From contig CAJYWN010000006.1 of assembly GCA_913778275.1 (NCBI GenBank), positions 37,387 through 101,386 on the forward strand: a stretch of DNA of 64,000 nt, read 5' to 3'. A program made the position numbers and the translations under genes. Positions 1-7,342 of the stretch are shown piece by piece. Position 1 is the first letter of the stretch. Every line of letters begins with the position of its first letter. The notes beneath the pieces were generated by a model that made no database searches, had not been told where the DNA came from, and saw only the letters and a program-made list of their open reading frames with translations. Source of the DNA: an uncultured Chryseobacterium sp. (GTDB lineage: Bacteria; Bacteroidota; Bacteroidia; Flavobacteriales; Weeksellaceae).

Positions 1-545
1 GCGACGGCATCAATCTTGGTGAGGCAGCAGCAGCAGCATATATCACTTCAGAGCCAACTCAAAATGAAAAATTTAGTTTTAAAATTTTAGGAGACTCCGC
101 AGTCAACGATGCCAATCATATTTCCGGACCATCCAGAACAGGAGATGGTTTGTTTGCAAGCATTAAAAATGCGATGACAGAAGCACAGGTTTCTGCAGAA
201 CAGATTGATTTTATTTCTGCACATGGAACGGCAACCATCTACAACGACGAAATGGAAGCTATCGCTTTTAACCGTGCAGAACTACAAAATATTCCTTTAA
301 ATAGCTTAAAAGCATATTACGGACATTGTTTAGGCGCATCCGGATTGCTGGAAACCATTATTTCGATCGAAAGTGCTTTACATAAAACATTAATTCCATC
401 TAAAAATTTTGAGGATATTGGAACTTCCCAATCTTTGAATATTATTAAAGAAAATCAACCTGCAGAAATTAAATATATTTTGAAAACAGCTTCAGGTTTT
501 GGAGGATGCAATGCGGCGGTTGTTTTGGAAAAGTATAAAGAATAA
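1..545 (+). CDS. Beta-ketoacyl-ACP synthase, 5'-truncated by the window edge
   Basis: The reading frame is open from the first complete codon at position 3 and begins inside a ketosynthase (DGINLGEAAAA, a conserved thiolase-fold stretch). The two histidine motifs of elongating ketosynthases are present: AHGTAT with the ND continuation, and YGHCLGASG. The nucleophilic-cysteine half lies outside the window, so activity cannot be judged. By family it would condense malonyl-ACP with an acyl-ACP. Its position at the head of the pigment block suggests aryl-polyene chain extension. An internal ATG at 150 is not the true start, because homology continues upstream of it. Confidence 0.9.
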   Translation, partial: DGINLGEAAAAAYITSEPTQNEKFSFKILGDSAVNDANHISGPSRTGDGLFASIKNAMTEAQVSAEQIDFISAHGTATIYNDEMEAIAFNRAELQNIPLNSLKAYYGHCLGASGLLETIISIESALHKTLIPSKNFEDIGTSQSLNIIKENQPAEIKYILKTASGFGGCNAAVVLEKYKE

Positions 546-580
546 TTTCGTAATTTTGATAGACTTAAAGGTTTGGAAAA

Positions 581-829
581 ATGGACTCTACTATAGAAAT
601 CAGAAAAAGAATTCACAAATTCATCGACATTGCGGATGAAAGAATTTTAAGAATCATCAACAGCATTATTGATGCAGAAGAAGATTCAGAACTGGAATCT
701 TCAGAATATCCACAAGTTCCGGATCATATTTATGACCGAATTGAAGAAGAACGTGGAAAATATCTAAGTGGTGAACTTAAAACTTCTTCGTGGGAAGAAG
801 TAAAAGAAAGACTGATGAAAAAATTATGA
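581..829 (+). CDS. Putative antitoxin of a ParE/RelE-type toxin-antitoxin pair
   Basis: This 82-residue protein is highly charged, with a predicted helical N-terminus and an acidic, proline-containing linker followed by a Trp-Glu-Glu-Val C-terminal helix. That arrangement is typical of small antitoxins that wrap a toxin. Its stop overlaps the start of the next gene (ATGA at 826-829), which indicates translational coupling. The family call rests mainly on the neighbour, which looks like a RelE/ParE toxin. No DNA-binding fold is obvious by eye. The pair sits between two ketosynthase-type genes of the pigment locus. Confidence 0.65.
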   Translation: MDSTIEIRKRIHKFIDIADERILRIINSIIDAEEDSELESSEYPQVPDHIYDRIEEERGKYLSGELKTSSWEEVKERLMKKL

Positions 830-1113
830 TTTATCAATTTTCTTTATCTCCAAATGCCGAAGCTGATCTTCTAGAGGCTGCATTGTGGTACGAAAGTAAA
901 CAGATTGGGCTTGGAGTAAAATTTACCAAAAAAGTTGAATCTTATTTTTTCAGAATTCAAAATAATCCATTGCACTTTCCTTTAAAAAAAGGAAACTTAC
1001 GTGAGGCTTATATTCAAAAGTTTCCGTATGTCATCATTTATCAAATTATAGAAAATAAAATTATTGTTTTTGCTGTTTTCAACACCCATCAAAATCCAAC
1101 AAAAAAGCCCTAA
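826..1113 (+). CDS. RelE/ParE-family toxin
   Basis: The 95-residue product starts at the ATG overlapping the upstream stop; an in-frame ATG at 790 would overlap the antitoxin by 40 bases and is less likely. The sequence follows the ParE pattern: an N-terminal strand (YQFSLSPNAEADL), helices with EAALWYESK, a LREAYIQKFPYVIIYQI strand pair, and a closing VFAVFNTHQNP. In the family such proteins inhibit gyrase or cleave ribosome-bound mRNA. I cannot tell which applies here. It is probably held in check by the preceding antitoxin. Confidence 0.75.
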   Translation: MIYQFSLSPNAEADLLEAALWYESKQIGLGVKFTKKVESYFFRIQNNPLHFPLKKGNLREAYIQKFPYVIIYQIIENKIIVFAVFNTHQNPTKKP

Positions 1114-1122
1114 ACCTTATTC

Positions 1123-1662
1123 ATGAAGAAAACAGACATTTGCAGCATAAACAATTCAAAAATTATTCTTAACAACGAAATTATTTTTGAAACCCAGACT
1201 GAAAATTTTTCGGACTTTGCAAAGGAAGCCTACAAAACTTTAGAAATCAATTATCCGAAATTTCATAAGATGGATAACTTGAGCAAACTTGCCTTTCTTG
1301 CCTCTGAAATGATTCTAAAAAATGAAGATTACAGCACAACAGCCATAGTTTTTGCGAACAAATCCTCAAGCCTGGATACGGATTTTAAATATCAGGAAAG
1401 CATTAATTCTCAGGAAAATTATTTTCCAAGTCCTGCGGTTTTTGTGTATACATTACCCAATATTTGCGTAGGAGAAATCAGCATCAAACATAAAATGCAG
1501 ACTGAAAATGCTTTTTTTGTACTGGACGCATTTGATGAACAATTTTTAAACAACTACTCGGAACAGATTTTGCAGTCAGGAAAAGCCGATAAAGTATTAT
1601 GCGGCTGGGTAGAGTTATATCAGGAAAGTTATAATGCTTTTGTATATTTGCTAACGAACTAA
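1123..1662 (+). CDS. Short ketosynthase-like protein of the aryl-polyene type
   Basis: The 179-residue protein resembles the N-terminal part of a beta-ketoacyl synthase (Ketoacyl-synt_2-like), with [13 protein letters not shown], an [14 protein letters not shown] strand and [21 protein letters not shown]. It lacks the histidine half and shows no TACSS nucleophile motif, so it is unlikely to condense substrates alone. Similar stand-alone proteins occur in aryl-polyene and flexirubin loci, where a structural or partner role is assumed. It lies ten bases after the toxin gene. A repeat-rich spacer separates it from the ACP. Confidence 0.6.
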   Translation: MKKTDICSINNSKIILNNEIIFETQTENFSDFAKEAYKTLEINYPKFHKMDNLSKLAFLASEMILKNEDYSTTAIVFANKSSSLDTDFKYQESINSQENYFPSPAVFVYTLPNICVGEISIKHKMQTENAFFVLDAFDEQFLNNYSEQILQSGKADKVLCGWVELYQESYNAFVYLLTN

Positions 1663-1750
1663 TGTAACAATTTAATAATATAACAGTGTAACAATGTTTG
1701 CAGTCAGTCAATTGATAAATTGAATACATTGCCAGATTGGTACATTAAAA
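1663..1750. repeat. Dispersed palindromic repeat, family A, copy 1
   Basis: The spacer contains TGTAACAATTTA followed by AACAGTGTAACAATG and then TTGATAAATTGAATACATTG. These are variants of one core (TGTAACA / CAATTTAACAnTGTA) in both orientations, so the stretch can fold on itself. Related copies lie at 2016-2105, 16290-16378, 17871-17990 and 48603-48672. Confidence 0.65.
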
Positions 1751-1758
1751 TAATTTTT

Positions 1759-2016
1759 ATGGAAAACTTAAGAGAAGAATTAAAACACAAAATCATTGAA
1801 GTTCTTAATTTAGAAGACGTTGCAGTAGAAGAAATCCAGGATACAGATCCGTTGTTCGGTGGAGGACTTGGCCTGGATTCTATTGATGCCCTGGAATTGA
1901 TCGTTCTTTTAGATAAAGAATACGGCATTAAATTATCCGATCCTAAAAAAGGAAAAGAAATTTTTGCATCCATCGAAACCATGGCAAAATACATCGAAGA
2001 AAACAGAACAAAATAA
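1759..2016 (+). CDS. Acyl carrier protein
   Basis: The 85-residue ACP starts at the ATG of MENLREELK; an upstream in-frame ATG at 1720 lies inside the repeat and is rejected. The phosphopantetheine site is GLDSIDALEL, with Ser41 as the modified residue, in the usual DSxxxxE context between helix 1 and helix 2. It probably carries the growing aryl-polyene chain for the neighbouring ketosynthases. The gene is flanked on both sides by family A repeats. Confidence 0.9.
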   Translation: MENLREELKHKIIEVLNLEDVAVEEIQDTDPLFGGGLGLDSIDALELIVLLDKEYGIKLSDPKKGKEIFASIETMAKYIEENRTK

Positions 2017-2105
2017 TTCAATCTAACAATGTATTCAATTTAACAATGTACCAATCTGGAATGACAATATTGTTACACTGTTAAATTGGTATATTGTACA
2101 TTATT
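2016..2105. repeat. Dispersed palindromic repeat, family A, copy 2
   Basis: Here the two arms are clear: CAATTTAACAATGTACCAAT on the left and ATTGTTACACTGTTAAATTG on the right. They are near-perfect inverted repeats around a short spacer. The element fills the gap between the ACP gene and the next ketosynthase. Confidence 0.7.
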
Positions 2106-2110
2106 AAAAG

Positions 2111-3310
2111 ATGAGTCAAAAAATTGCCATAACGGGAATGGGCGTTATTTCTTCCATCGGGAACAATGTGGAGGAAAATCTGCAATCCTTACAATCCGGA
2201 AAACACGGAATTTCAGACATTGAGCTGTTTGAAACACGGCACGCCGGGAGTATCAAGACAGGTGAAATCAAGCTTACCAATACAGCGCTTGCAGAAAAAC
2301 TTCATCTGAAGGATGTAAAAAATGCCACAAGAACCGCTTTATTGGGAATGATTGCTGCAAAAGAAGCCATAGAAAGTGCCGGAATTACAGACATCAACGA
2401 ATATAAAACAGGCCTTATTTCCTCAACCAGCGTTGGCGGAATGGATATGACCGAAAAATATTTTTATTCCTACGAAGATTTTCCTGAAAAGCAAAAATAT
2501 ATAGACTCTCACGATGCCGGAAATTCCTCCCTGTTAATTGCAGATTATCTCGGTCTGAAAGGTCTGGTTTCAACGATCAGCACAGCTTGCTCTTCAGCAG
2601 CCAATGCGATTATGATGGGAGCCAAACTGATTAAAAACGGCGTGTTGGACCGCGTCATTGTCGGTGGAACAGATGCCCTTTCAAAGTTTACGTTAAATGG
2701 TTTCAATACATTAATGATTTTAACGGATTCTTACAATACACCCTTTGACAACGACAGAAAAGGTCTGAATCTGGGAGAAGCAGCCGCTTTCATTGTTCTG
2801 GAATCGGATGAAGTCGTGAAAAAAACAAATAAAAAAGTTCTGGGCTACCTTTCCGGATATGGAAACGCCAATGATGCACATCATCAGACCGCTTCTTCGG
2901 AAAATGGGCAGGGTGCCTTTTTAGCGATGGAAAAAGCCCTGAAAGTTTCAGGTCTGAATAAAGAACAAATTGATTACATCAACGTTCACGGAACGGCAAC
3001 ACCAAATAATGATTTATCAGAAGGTATTGCGATGATCAGAATTTTTGGTGAGAATAAAGTACCGGATTTCAGTTCTACAAAAGCTTTTACCGGCCATACG
3101 CTGGCTGCGGCAGCTGGAATTGAAGCGGTTTATTCTCTGTTGGCCATTCAGAATAATATCATTTTCCCGAATCTGAATTTTAAAACTAAAATGGCAGAAT
3201 TCGACCTGACTCCCGTTACGGAGCTCAGGGAGAAAAATATCAACCACGTTCTTTCCAATTCATTTGGTTTTGGCGGAAACTGTTCAACCTTAATTTTCTC
3301 AAAATCATGA
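2111..3310 (+). CDS. Beta-ketoacyl-ACP synthase (FabF-like), complete catalytic triad
   Basis: This 399-residue FabF-type ketosynthase has all three catalytic elements: the nucleophile in ISTACSSAAN, the first histidine in NVHGTATPNND and the second in FTGHTLAAAAG. It should perform decarboxylative condensation of malonyl-ACP onto an acyl- or aroyl-ACP. Its stop overlaps the start of the next gene by four bases (ATGA). That gene encodes a ketosynthase-like protein without catalytic residues, so the two look like a KS/chain-length-factor pair of the kind known from type II polyketide and aryl-polyene systems. Confidence 0.9.
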   Translation: MSQKIAITGMGVISSIGNNVEENLQSLQSGKHGISDIELFETRHAGSIKTGEIKLTNTALAEKLHLKDVKNATRTALLGMIAAKEAIESAGITDINEYKTGLISSTSVGGMDMTEKYFYSYEDFPEKQKYIDSHDAGNSSLLIADYLGLKGLVSTISTACSSAANAIMMGAKLIKNGVLDRVIVGGTDALSKFTLNGFNTLMILTDSYNTPFDNDRKGLNLGEAAAFIVLESDEVVKKTNKKVLGYLSGYGNANDAHHQTASSENGQGAFLAMEKALKVSGLNKEQIDYINVHGTATPNNDLSEGIAMIRIFGENKVPDFSSTKAFTGHTLAAAAGIEAVYSLLAIQNNIIFPNLNFKTKMAEFDLTPVTELREKNINHVLSNSFGFGGNCSTLIFSKS

Positions 3311-4368
3311 GTGCGGTTTATATCAACAGTGCAGCCTGCATTTCCGTTCAGGACACTTTAAATGAAAATTTCTTAGAGAATTTAAAGCCGGAATATTCAA
3401 CTCTGGTTTTAAAAGCCATTGAGCCTGCTTACAAAGAGTTCATTCCTCCCGCCATGATCAGGAGAATGTCCAAAACAGTAAAAATGAGCTCCGTAGCTTC
3501 ACATTACGTGTTGAAAGAGGCCGGGCTTGAAAATCCCGATGCGATTATCGTAGGAACCGGTATAGGCTGCTCTCAGGATTCTGAACGATTTTTAAAAAAT
3601 GTGCTGGATAATAATGAGGAGTTTCTCACACCCACCTATTTCATCCAGTCAACACACAATACAGTGGCAGGGCAGATCGCTTTAGGGCTGCAGTGTCATG
3701 CGTATAATTTTACGTACGTGAATACCTCTTCGTCCCTGGAGTTCTCGCTCCTGGATGCAAAACTACAGATTGCAGACGGTGAAGCGGAAAACGTTTTGGT
3801 AGGATCAACAGATGAGCAAACGGAAAGAACAATGGAATTGTATAAATTAAACAAAACCATTAAAAAAGAAGAAAATCTTCCTGTTGATTATCTGAACTCA
3901 ACAACCGACGGCGTTGTTTGGGGAGAAGGCGCAAGCTTTTTTGTGCTGGGAAAAAACAAAACAGAAAGCACATATGCCCAACTCAAAGATATTCACATTG
4001 TTAATGCATTAGAATTAGAAGAAACGCAGAAATTTATTGAAGATTTTTTATCTAAAAATAATCTGTCGGCTCAGGATATTGATGCAGTAATATTAGGCTT
4101 CAGCGGAGACGCAAAATCTGACGTATATTACAAAAAAGCTGCGGAGGTGTTTACAGGTTCTTCGTTGCTGTACTACAAGCATTTAAGCGGCGAATTCAAT
4201 ACAGCGAGTGGATTTTCTACCTTTATGGCCTGTCATATTCTTAAAAACCAAGAGATTCCGGATGTGATGATGATTAATGATTTTAAAACACCAGCAATAG
4301 AAAACGTGTTGCTGTACAATCATTTGGGCGGAAATGATCACAGTCTGGTTTTGTTAGGTAAAGCTTAA
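3307..4368 (+). CDS. Ketosynthase-like chain-length-factor homologue without a catalytic triad
   Basis: The 353-residue protein keeps the ketosynthase fold signatures (IIVGTGIGCSQDSERF, VLVGSTDEQTE, WGEGASFFVLG), but every catalytic position is changed. The nucleophile region reads VNTSSSLEF, with Ser141 where the paired enzyme has Cys. The HGTAT region reads GFSGDAKSD, and the second histidine region reads SGEFNTASGF. This pattern matches chain-length factors, which form heterodimers with an active ketosynthase and set product length. Translational coupling to the active ketosynthase just upstream supports a one-to-one complex. The partnership is inference. Confidence 0.8.
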   Translation: MSAVYINSAACISVQDTLNENFLENLKPEYSTLVLKAIEPAYKEFIPPAMIRRMSKTVKMSSVASHYVLKEAGLENPDAIIVGTGIGCSQDSERFLKNVLDNNEEFLTPTYFIQSTHNTVAGQIALGLQCHAYNFTYVNTSSSLEFSLLDAKLQIADGEAENVLVGSTDEQTERTMELYKLNKTIKKEENLPVDYLNSTTDGVVWGEGASFFVLGKNKTESTYAQLKDIHIVNALELEETQKFIEDFLSKNNLSAQDIDAVILGFSGDAKSDVYYKKAAEVFTGSSLLYYKHLSGEFNTASGFSTFMACHILKNQEIPDVMMINDFKTPAIENVLLYNHLGGNDHSLVLLGKA

Positions 4369-4384
4369 TTTTTAACACAAGTTT

Positions 4385-4459
4385 GTCATTCTGACGAAGA
4401 AAGAATCTTTACTTTTTTATTTTAGATTCTTCATTTCGCTTCGCTATATTCAGAATGAC
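4385..4459. repeat. Dispersed palindromic repeat, family B, copy 1
   Basis: The ends are GTCATTCTGACGAAG and TTCGCTATATTCAGAATGAC, with AAGAATC and AGATTCTT arms inside. The element can form a long stem of about 75 bases. Copy 2 lies inside a coding region at 13609-13683, and a degenerate copy is at 17923-17957. Confidence 0.7.
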
Positions 4460-4506
4460 ATTATGCATATAAATTGCGGATATTTTAAACCAAAATTCAA
4501 AAAAAG

Positions 4507-5262
4507 ATGAAACATTACCTGTTTATCCTGTTTTATATTTTCTGCAATGTTTTTATTTACGCATTTCAGGGAACATTCTGGGTATATCTCTTTTGTTTTT
4601 TAATGTTCTCTGCAGTTGTTGTCTGGGGATCTTTTGATATCGGCCTGAATTATTTTGTGAACAATTTTAATCATAAAAGAACGAAAATAAAGGAAGTAGC
4701 CCTGACTTTCGACGACGGTCCGACGGAATTAACCCCTAAATTTCTGGATCTGCTTAAGGGAAACGATTTAAAAGCCACTTTCTTCTGCATCGGAAAACAG
4801 ATCGAAAAATATCCGGAAACCTTCCAAAGAATAATTGCAGAAGGTCATACTGTTGGAAACCATACTTTTTCACATGCTGACAACACCGGTTTTTTATCAA
4901 CTACAAAAATGACAGAAGAAATTGGAAAATGTGATGAAGTGATGCTGAAAATCGGCAATTTAAAAACAGATTTATACCGTCCTCCTTTTGGCGTGACCAA
5001 CCCGAATATTGCCCGAGCCATCAAAAGAACAGGCAAAAAAAGTATCGGCTGGAATGTGCGGTCTTTAGATACCGTTACGCAGGACGAAAAGAAAATTTAC
5101 CGGAAAGTCACTAAAGGTTTAAAAAAAGGGAGCATTATCCTTCTTCACGATACTTCACAAAAAACATATAATGTTTTGGCAGATTTATTGGTATTTTTGA
5201 AAAAGAATAATTATTCAGCCTTCACGGTTGATTCAATGATTAAAAGTCGAAAAAATGATTAA
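4507..5262 (+). CDS. Polysaccharide deacetylase (NodB homology domain), membrane-anchored
   Basis: Two hydrophobic helices occupy residues 1-40, followed by a NodB domain. The motifs are LTFDDGPT (Asp69 and Asp70), GNHTFSHAD (metal ligands His119 and His123), YRPPFG, and the C-terminal ILLHDT. Family members remove N- or O-acetyl groups from polymers such as peptidoglycan or exported polysaccharide. What it does in a pigment locus is not evident. It overlaps the next gene by eight bases, so it is probably co-transcribed with it. The 251-residue length is normal for a single-domain enzyme with a short anchor. Confidence 0.85.
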   Translation: MKHYLFILFYIFCNVFIYAFQGTFWVYLFCFLMFSAVVVWGSFDIGLNYFVNNFNHKRTKIKEVALTFDDGPTELTPKFLDLLKGNDLKATFFCIGKQIEKYPETFQRIIAEGHTVGNHTFSHADNTGFLSTTKMTEEIGKCDEVMLKIGNLKTDLYRPPFGVTNPNIARAIKRTGKKSIGWNVRSLDTVTQDEKKIYRKVTKGLKKGSIILLHDTSQKTYNVLADLLVFLKKNNYSAFTVDSMIKSRKND

Positions 5263-5881
5263 AAATATTGCTTTAGGAGCATTTTTGCTGGTTTCAGGAA
5301 TTTTCTTTTCACAGAATACTGCAATGTCCGGAGCCGAAGCCAAAGCATTCGTAACTAAAGTTTCTTCAGAAACAAAAACGATAAAAACATTACAGGCAGA
5401 TTTTACCCAGACCAAGAAAATGGATTTTTTGGATAAGAACATTGTTACGTATGGACGAATGTCTTTAAAAACCCCGAATATGCTGAGCTGGAAATACACA
5501 AAGCCTTATCAGTACAGCATAGTTTTCAGGGATAATAAAATTTTCATTAATGATCAGGGGAAAAAATCTTCTGTAGATGCCAAGAGCAAAACTTTCGAAA
5601 AAATCAACAAACTGATTGTCGGAAGCTCGAACGGACAGATGTTCAGCGATCCTGAATTTTCGGTGACCTATTTAAAGAATGCCAATTTCAATATTGCAAA
5701 ATTTACCCCGAAATCGGCCCAGCTGCTGAAATATATTAAGCAGATTGAGCTGTATTTTCCAAAAAATCAATCAACCATTTCTCAGGTTAATATGACAGAA
5801 GCTTCGGGAGATACAACCAATATTCTTTTCAAAAATACAAAAGTCAATGCGCCGGTTGCTGCTTCGGAATTTAGCTTATAG
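5255..5881 (+). CDS. LolA-like outer-membrane lipoprotein carrier
   Basis: A signal peptide is visible (MIKNIALGAFLLVSGIFFSQ). The mature part begins with a helix and the LolA-type TLQADFTQTKKM strand, followed by GRMSLKTPNMLSWKY and YSIVFRDNKIFINDQ. The 208-residue length fits the LolA/LolB fold. LolA-like proteins are regular members of aryl-polyene and flexirubin loci, where they are thought to carry the hydrophobic product or a partner across the periplasm. This is a locus-specific paralogue rather than necessarily the housekeeping LolA. Confidence 0.85.
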   Translation: MIKNIALGAFLLVSGIFFSQNTAMSGAEAKAFVTKVSSETKTIKTLQADFTQTKKMDFLDKNIVTYGRMSLKTPNMLSWKYTKPYQYSIVFRDNKIFINDQGKKSSVDAKSKTFEKINKLIVGSSNGQMFSDPEFSVTYLKNANFNIAKFTPKSAQLLKYIKQIELYFPKNQSTISQVNMTEASGDTTNILFKNTKVNAPVAASEFSL

Positions 5882-6482
5882 CCTGATTTTCATTTTGTTT
5901 GCATCGTGTAAAACCTACAGGCTTAATGATGTAAAACCGATCACGGCTTCTGAAAAAACCGTTGAAAATTTATACTTTTCATCAAAGGAAGATTATGTGT
6001 ATAAATGCCAGATGGATATTTATAAAAATCATGTAAGCGGCATTTTAATTATCAAAAAAATTGATGCAACGATTCATCGTGTTGTTTTAACTTCGGATTT
6101 TGGGAATAAACTGATCGATTTTGAGATTTCGGAAAATGATTTTAAGCTGAATTATGTCCTTCCCGATCTGGATAAAAAGATTGTTATTAATTTTTTAAAA
6201 AATGATTTCCATGAACTTTTAAGACAGAGTTATCCCGTATCGGAAAGTTTTGAAAACGGAAATTCCAGGATTTACCTATCAAAAATTGATAACAAGACGT
6301 ATTATCTATTCTTTAACAAAGATAACCACTTGCTAAAACAAATTGTTTACACCAAAAACAATAAGGAGAAAATAGATTTTACATTCGACGCAAAAAAACA
6401 TATCTTCGCGGATAGTTTGAATCTTCAACATAAAGATTTTAAAATCAATATAAAACTATTTCAAATCACTGAAACAGAATAA
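5847..6482 (+). CDS. Lipoprotein of the pigment locus
   Basis: The N-terminus is a lipoprotein signal (MRRLLLRNLAYSLIFILFASC) with the lipidation cysteine at residue 21. The rest is about 190 residues rich in beta-type sequence, compatible with a LolB- or DUF3261-like fold, but I recognise no diagnostic motif. It overlaps the LolA-like gene by 35 bases, which is strong evidence for joint expression. A LolA/LolB-like relay delivering pigment to the outer membrane is a reasonable inference from this arrangement. Confidence 0.75.
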   Translation: MRRLLLRNLAYSLIFILFASCKTYRLNDVKPITASEKTVENLYFSSKEDYVYKCQMDIYKNHVSGILIIKKIDATIHRVVLTSDFGNKLIDFEISENDFKLNYVLPDLDKKIVINFLKNDFHELLRQSYPVSESFENGNSRIYLSKIDNKTYYLFFNKDNHLLKQIVYTKNNKEKIDFTFDAKKHIFADSLNLQHKDFKINIKLFQITETE

Positions 6483-6485
6483 ACA

Positions 6486-6866
6486 ATGCAGACTATTCTT
6501 ACCGATTTTTACAGTTTAGAATCCTACGAAAAAGCAGAAAACGGAAGTTTCACCGCCCATATTTTGCTTAATAAAGACCATGATATCTTTAAAGGGCATT
6601 TCCCTGGAAATCCGGTAACACCGGGAGTTTGTATGATGCAGATTGTGAAAGAGCTTTCTGAAGAATTTACGGAACAAAAACTATTTTTGAAATCTGCTTC
6701 CAATGTAAAATTTATGGCAATCATTAATCCTTTTGAAACACCGGAACTGAAATTACAGCTGGATATTAATGAATCAGAAGAAGACGTTAAAGTAAAGAAT
6801 ACCACTTCTTTTGGCGAGACTATTGCACTAAAAATGTCAGTTAACTATAAAAAACTGGCAAAATGA
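6486..6866 (+). CDS. FabZ-like 3-hydroxyacyl-ACP dehydratase (hotdog fold)
   Basis: The 126-residue hotdog protein has the dehydratase signature GHFPGNPVTPGVCMMQ, with catalytic His38. The position usually occupied by the partner glutamate of FabZ is Gln52 here, so the mechanism or the specificity may be adjusted. It would form the conjugated double bonds of the polyene by dehydrating 3-hydroxyacyl-ACP. It starts three bases after the lipoprotein stop and overlaps the next start by four bases. Confidence 0.85.
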   Translation: MQTILTDFYSLESYEKAENGSFTAHILLNKDHDIFKGHFPGNPVTPGVCMMQIVKELSEEFTEQKLFLKSASNVKFMAIINPFETPELKLQLDINESEEDVKVKNTTSFGETIALKMSVNYKKLAK

Positions 6867-7339
6867 AATTAATTTTTTCGTTCATCACAGCATGTATCCT
6901 TTTCTTTCAATCCGGAATTGAGTCTTTACGGGACAGCTATGCAAAAGCCAATGCTTCTAATGCCAATACCGAAGCTTTTATCGACACTGCTGAAAAAACT
7001 TCCGGATCTGATGCTGTAACCCAAGGCTATAAAGCGGCAGCTAAAATAATGGAAGCTAAAATCGCTAAACAAAACAGAAAAGCATTGGTAAAATCCGGAG
7101 CAACCAGCCTTGAAAGCATTATCAAAAGCAATCCTAATAATATCGAGCTTCGTGTCATCAGGATGAGCGTTCAGGAAAATATTCCGAAAATTGTGGGATA
7201 CAGAGGAAGCCTTAAAGATGATAAAGCTTTTATTCTGAATAATTACAGCAAACAAAATTCAGCCTTAAAAAACTATATTAAAAAATTTGCGGCACAATCT
7301 AAAACAATGACGGCGGCCGAAAAAGCAAATTTTAAATAA
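6863..7339 (+). CDS. Small secreted protein of unknown function in the pigment locus
   Basis: The 158-residue product begins with a short hydrophobic signal segment (MKLIFSFITACILFFQSG). It continues as a mostly helical, lysine- and alanine-rich domain with a TPR-like flavour (IIKSNPNNIELRVIRMSVQENIPKI split over two helices). I recognise no enzyme motif. It is translationally coupled to the dehydratase upstream (ATGA overlap), which ties it to the pathway. Confidence 0.7.
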   Translation: MKLIFSFITACILFFQSGIESLRDSYAKANASNANTEAFIDTAEKTSGSDAVTQGYKAAAKIMEAKIAKQNRKALVKSGATSLESIIKSNPNNIELRVIRMSVQENIPKIVGYRGSLKDDKAFILNNYSKQNSALKNYIKKFAAQSKTMTAAEKANFK

Positions 7340-7342
7340 ACC

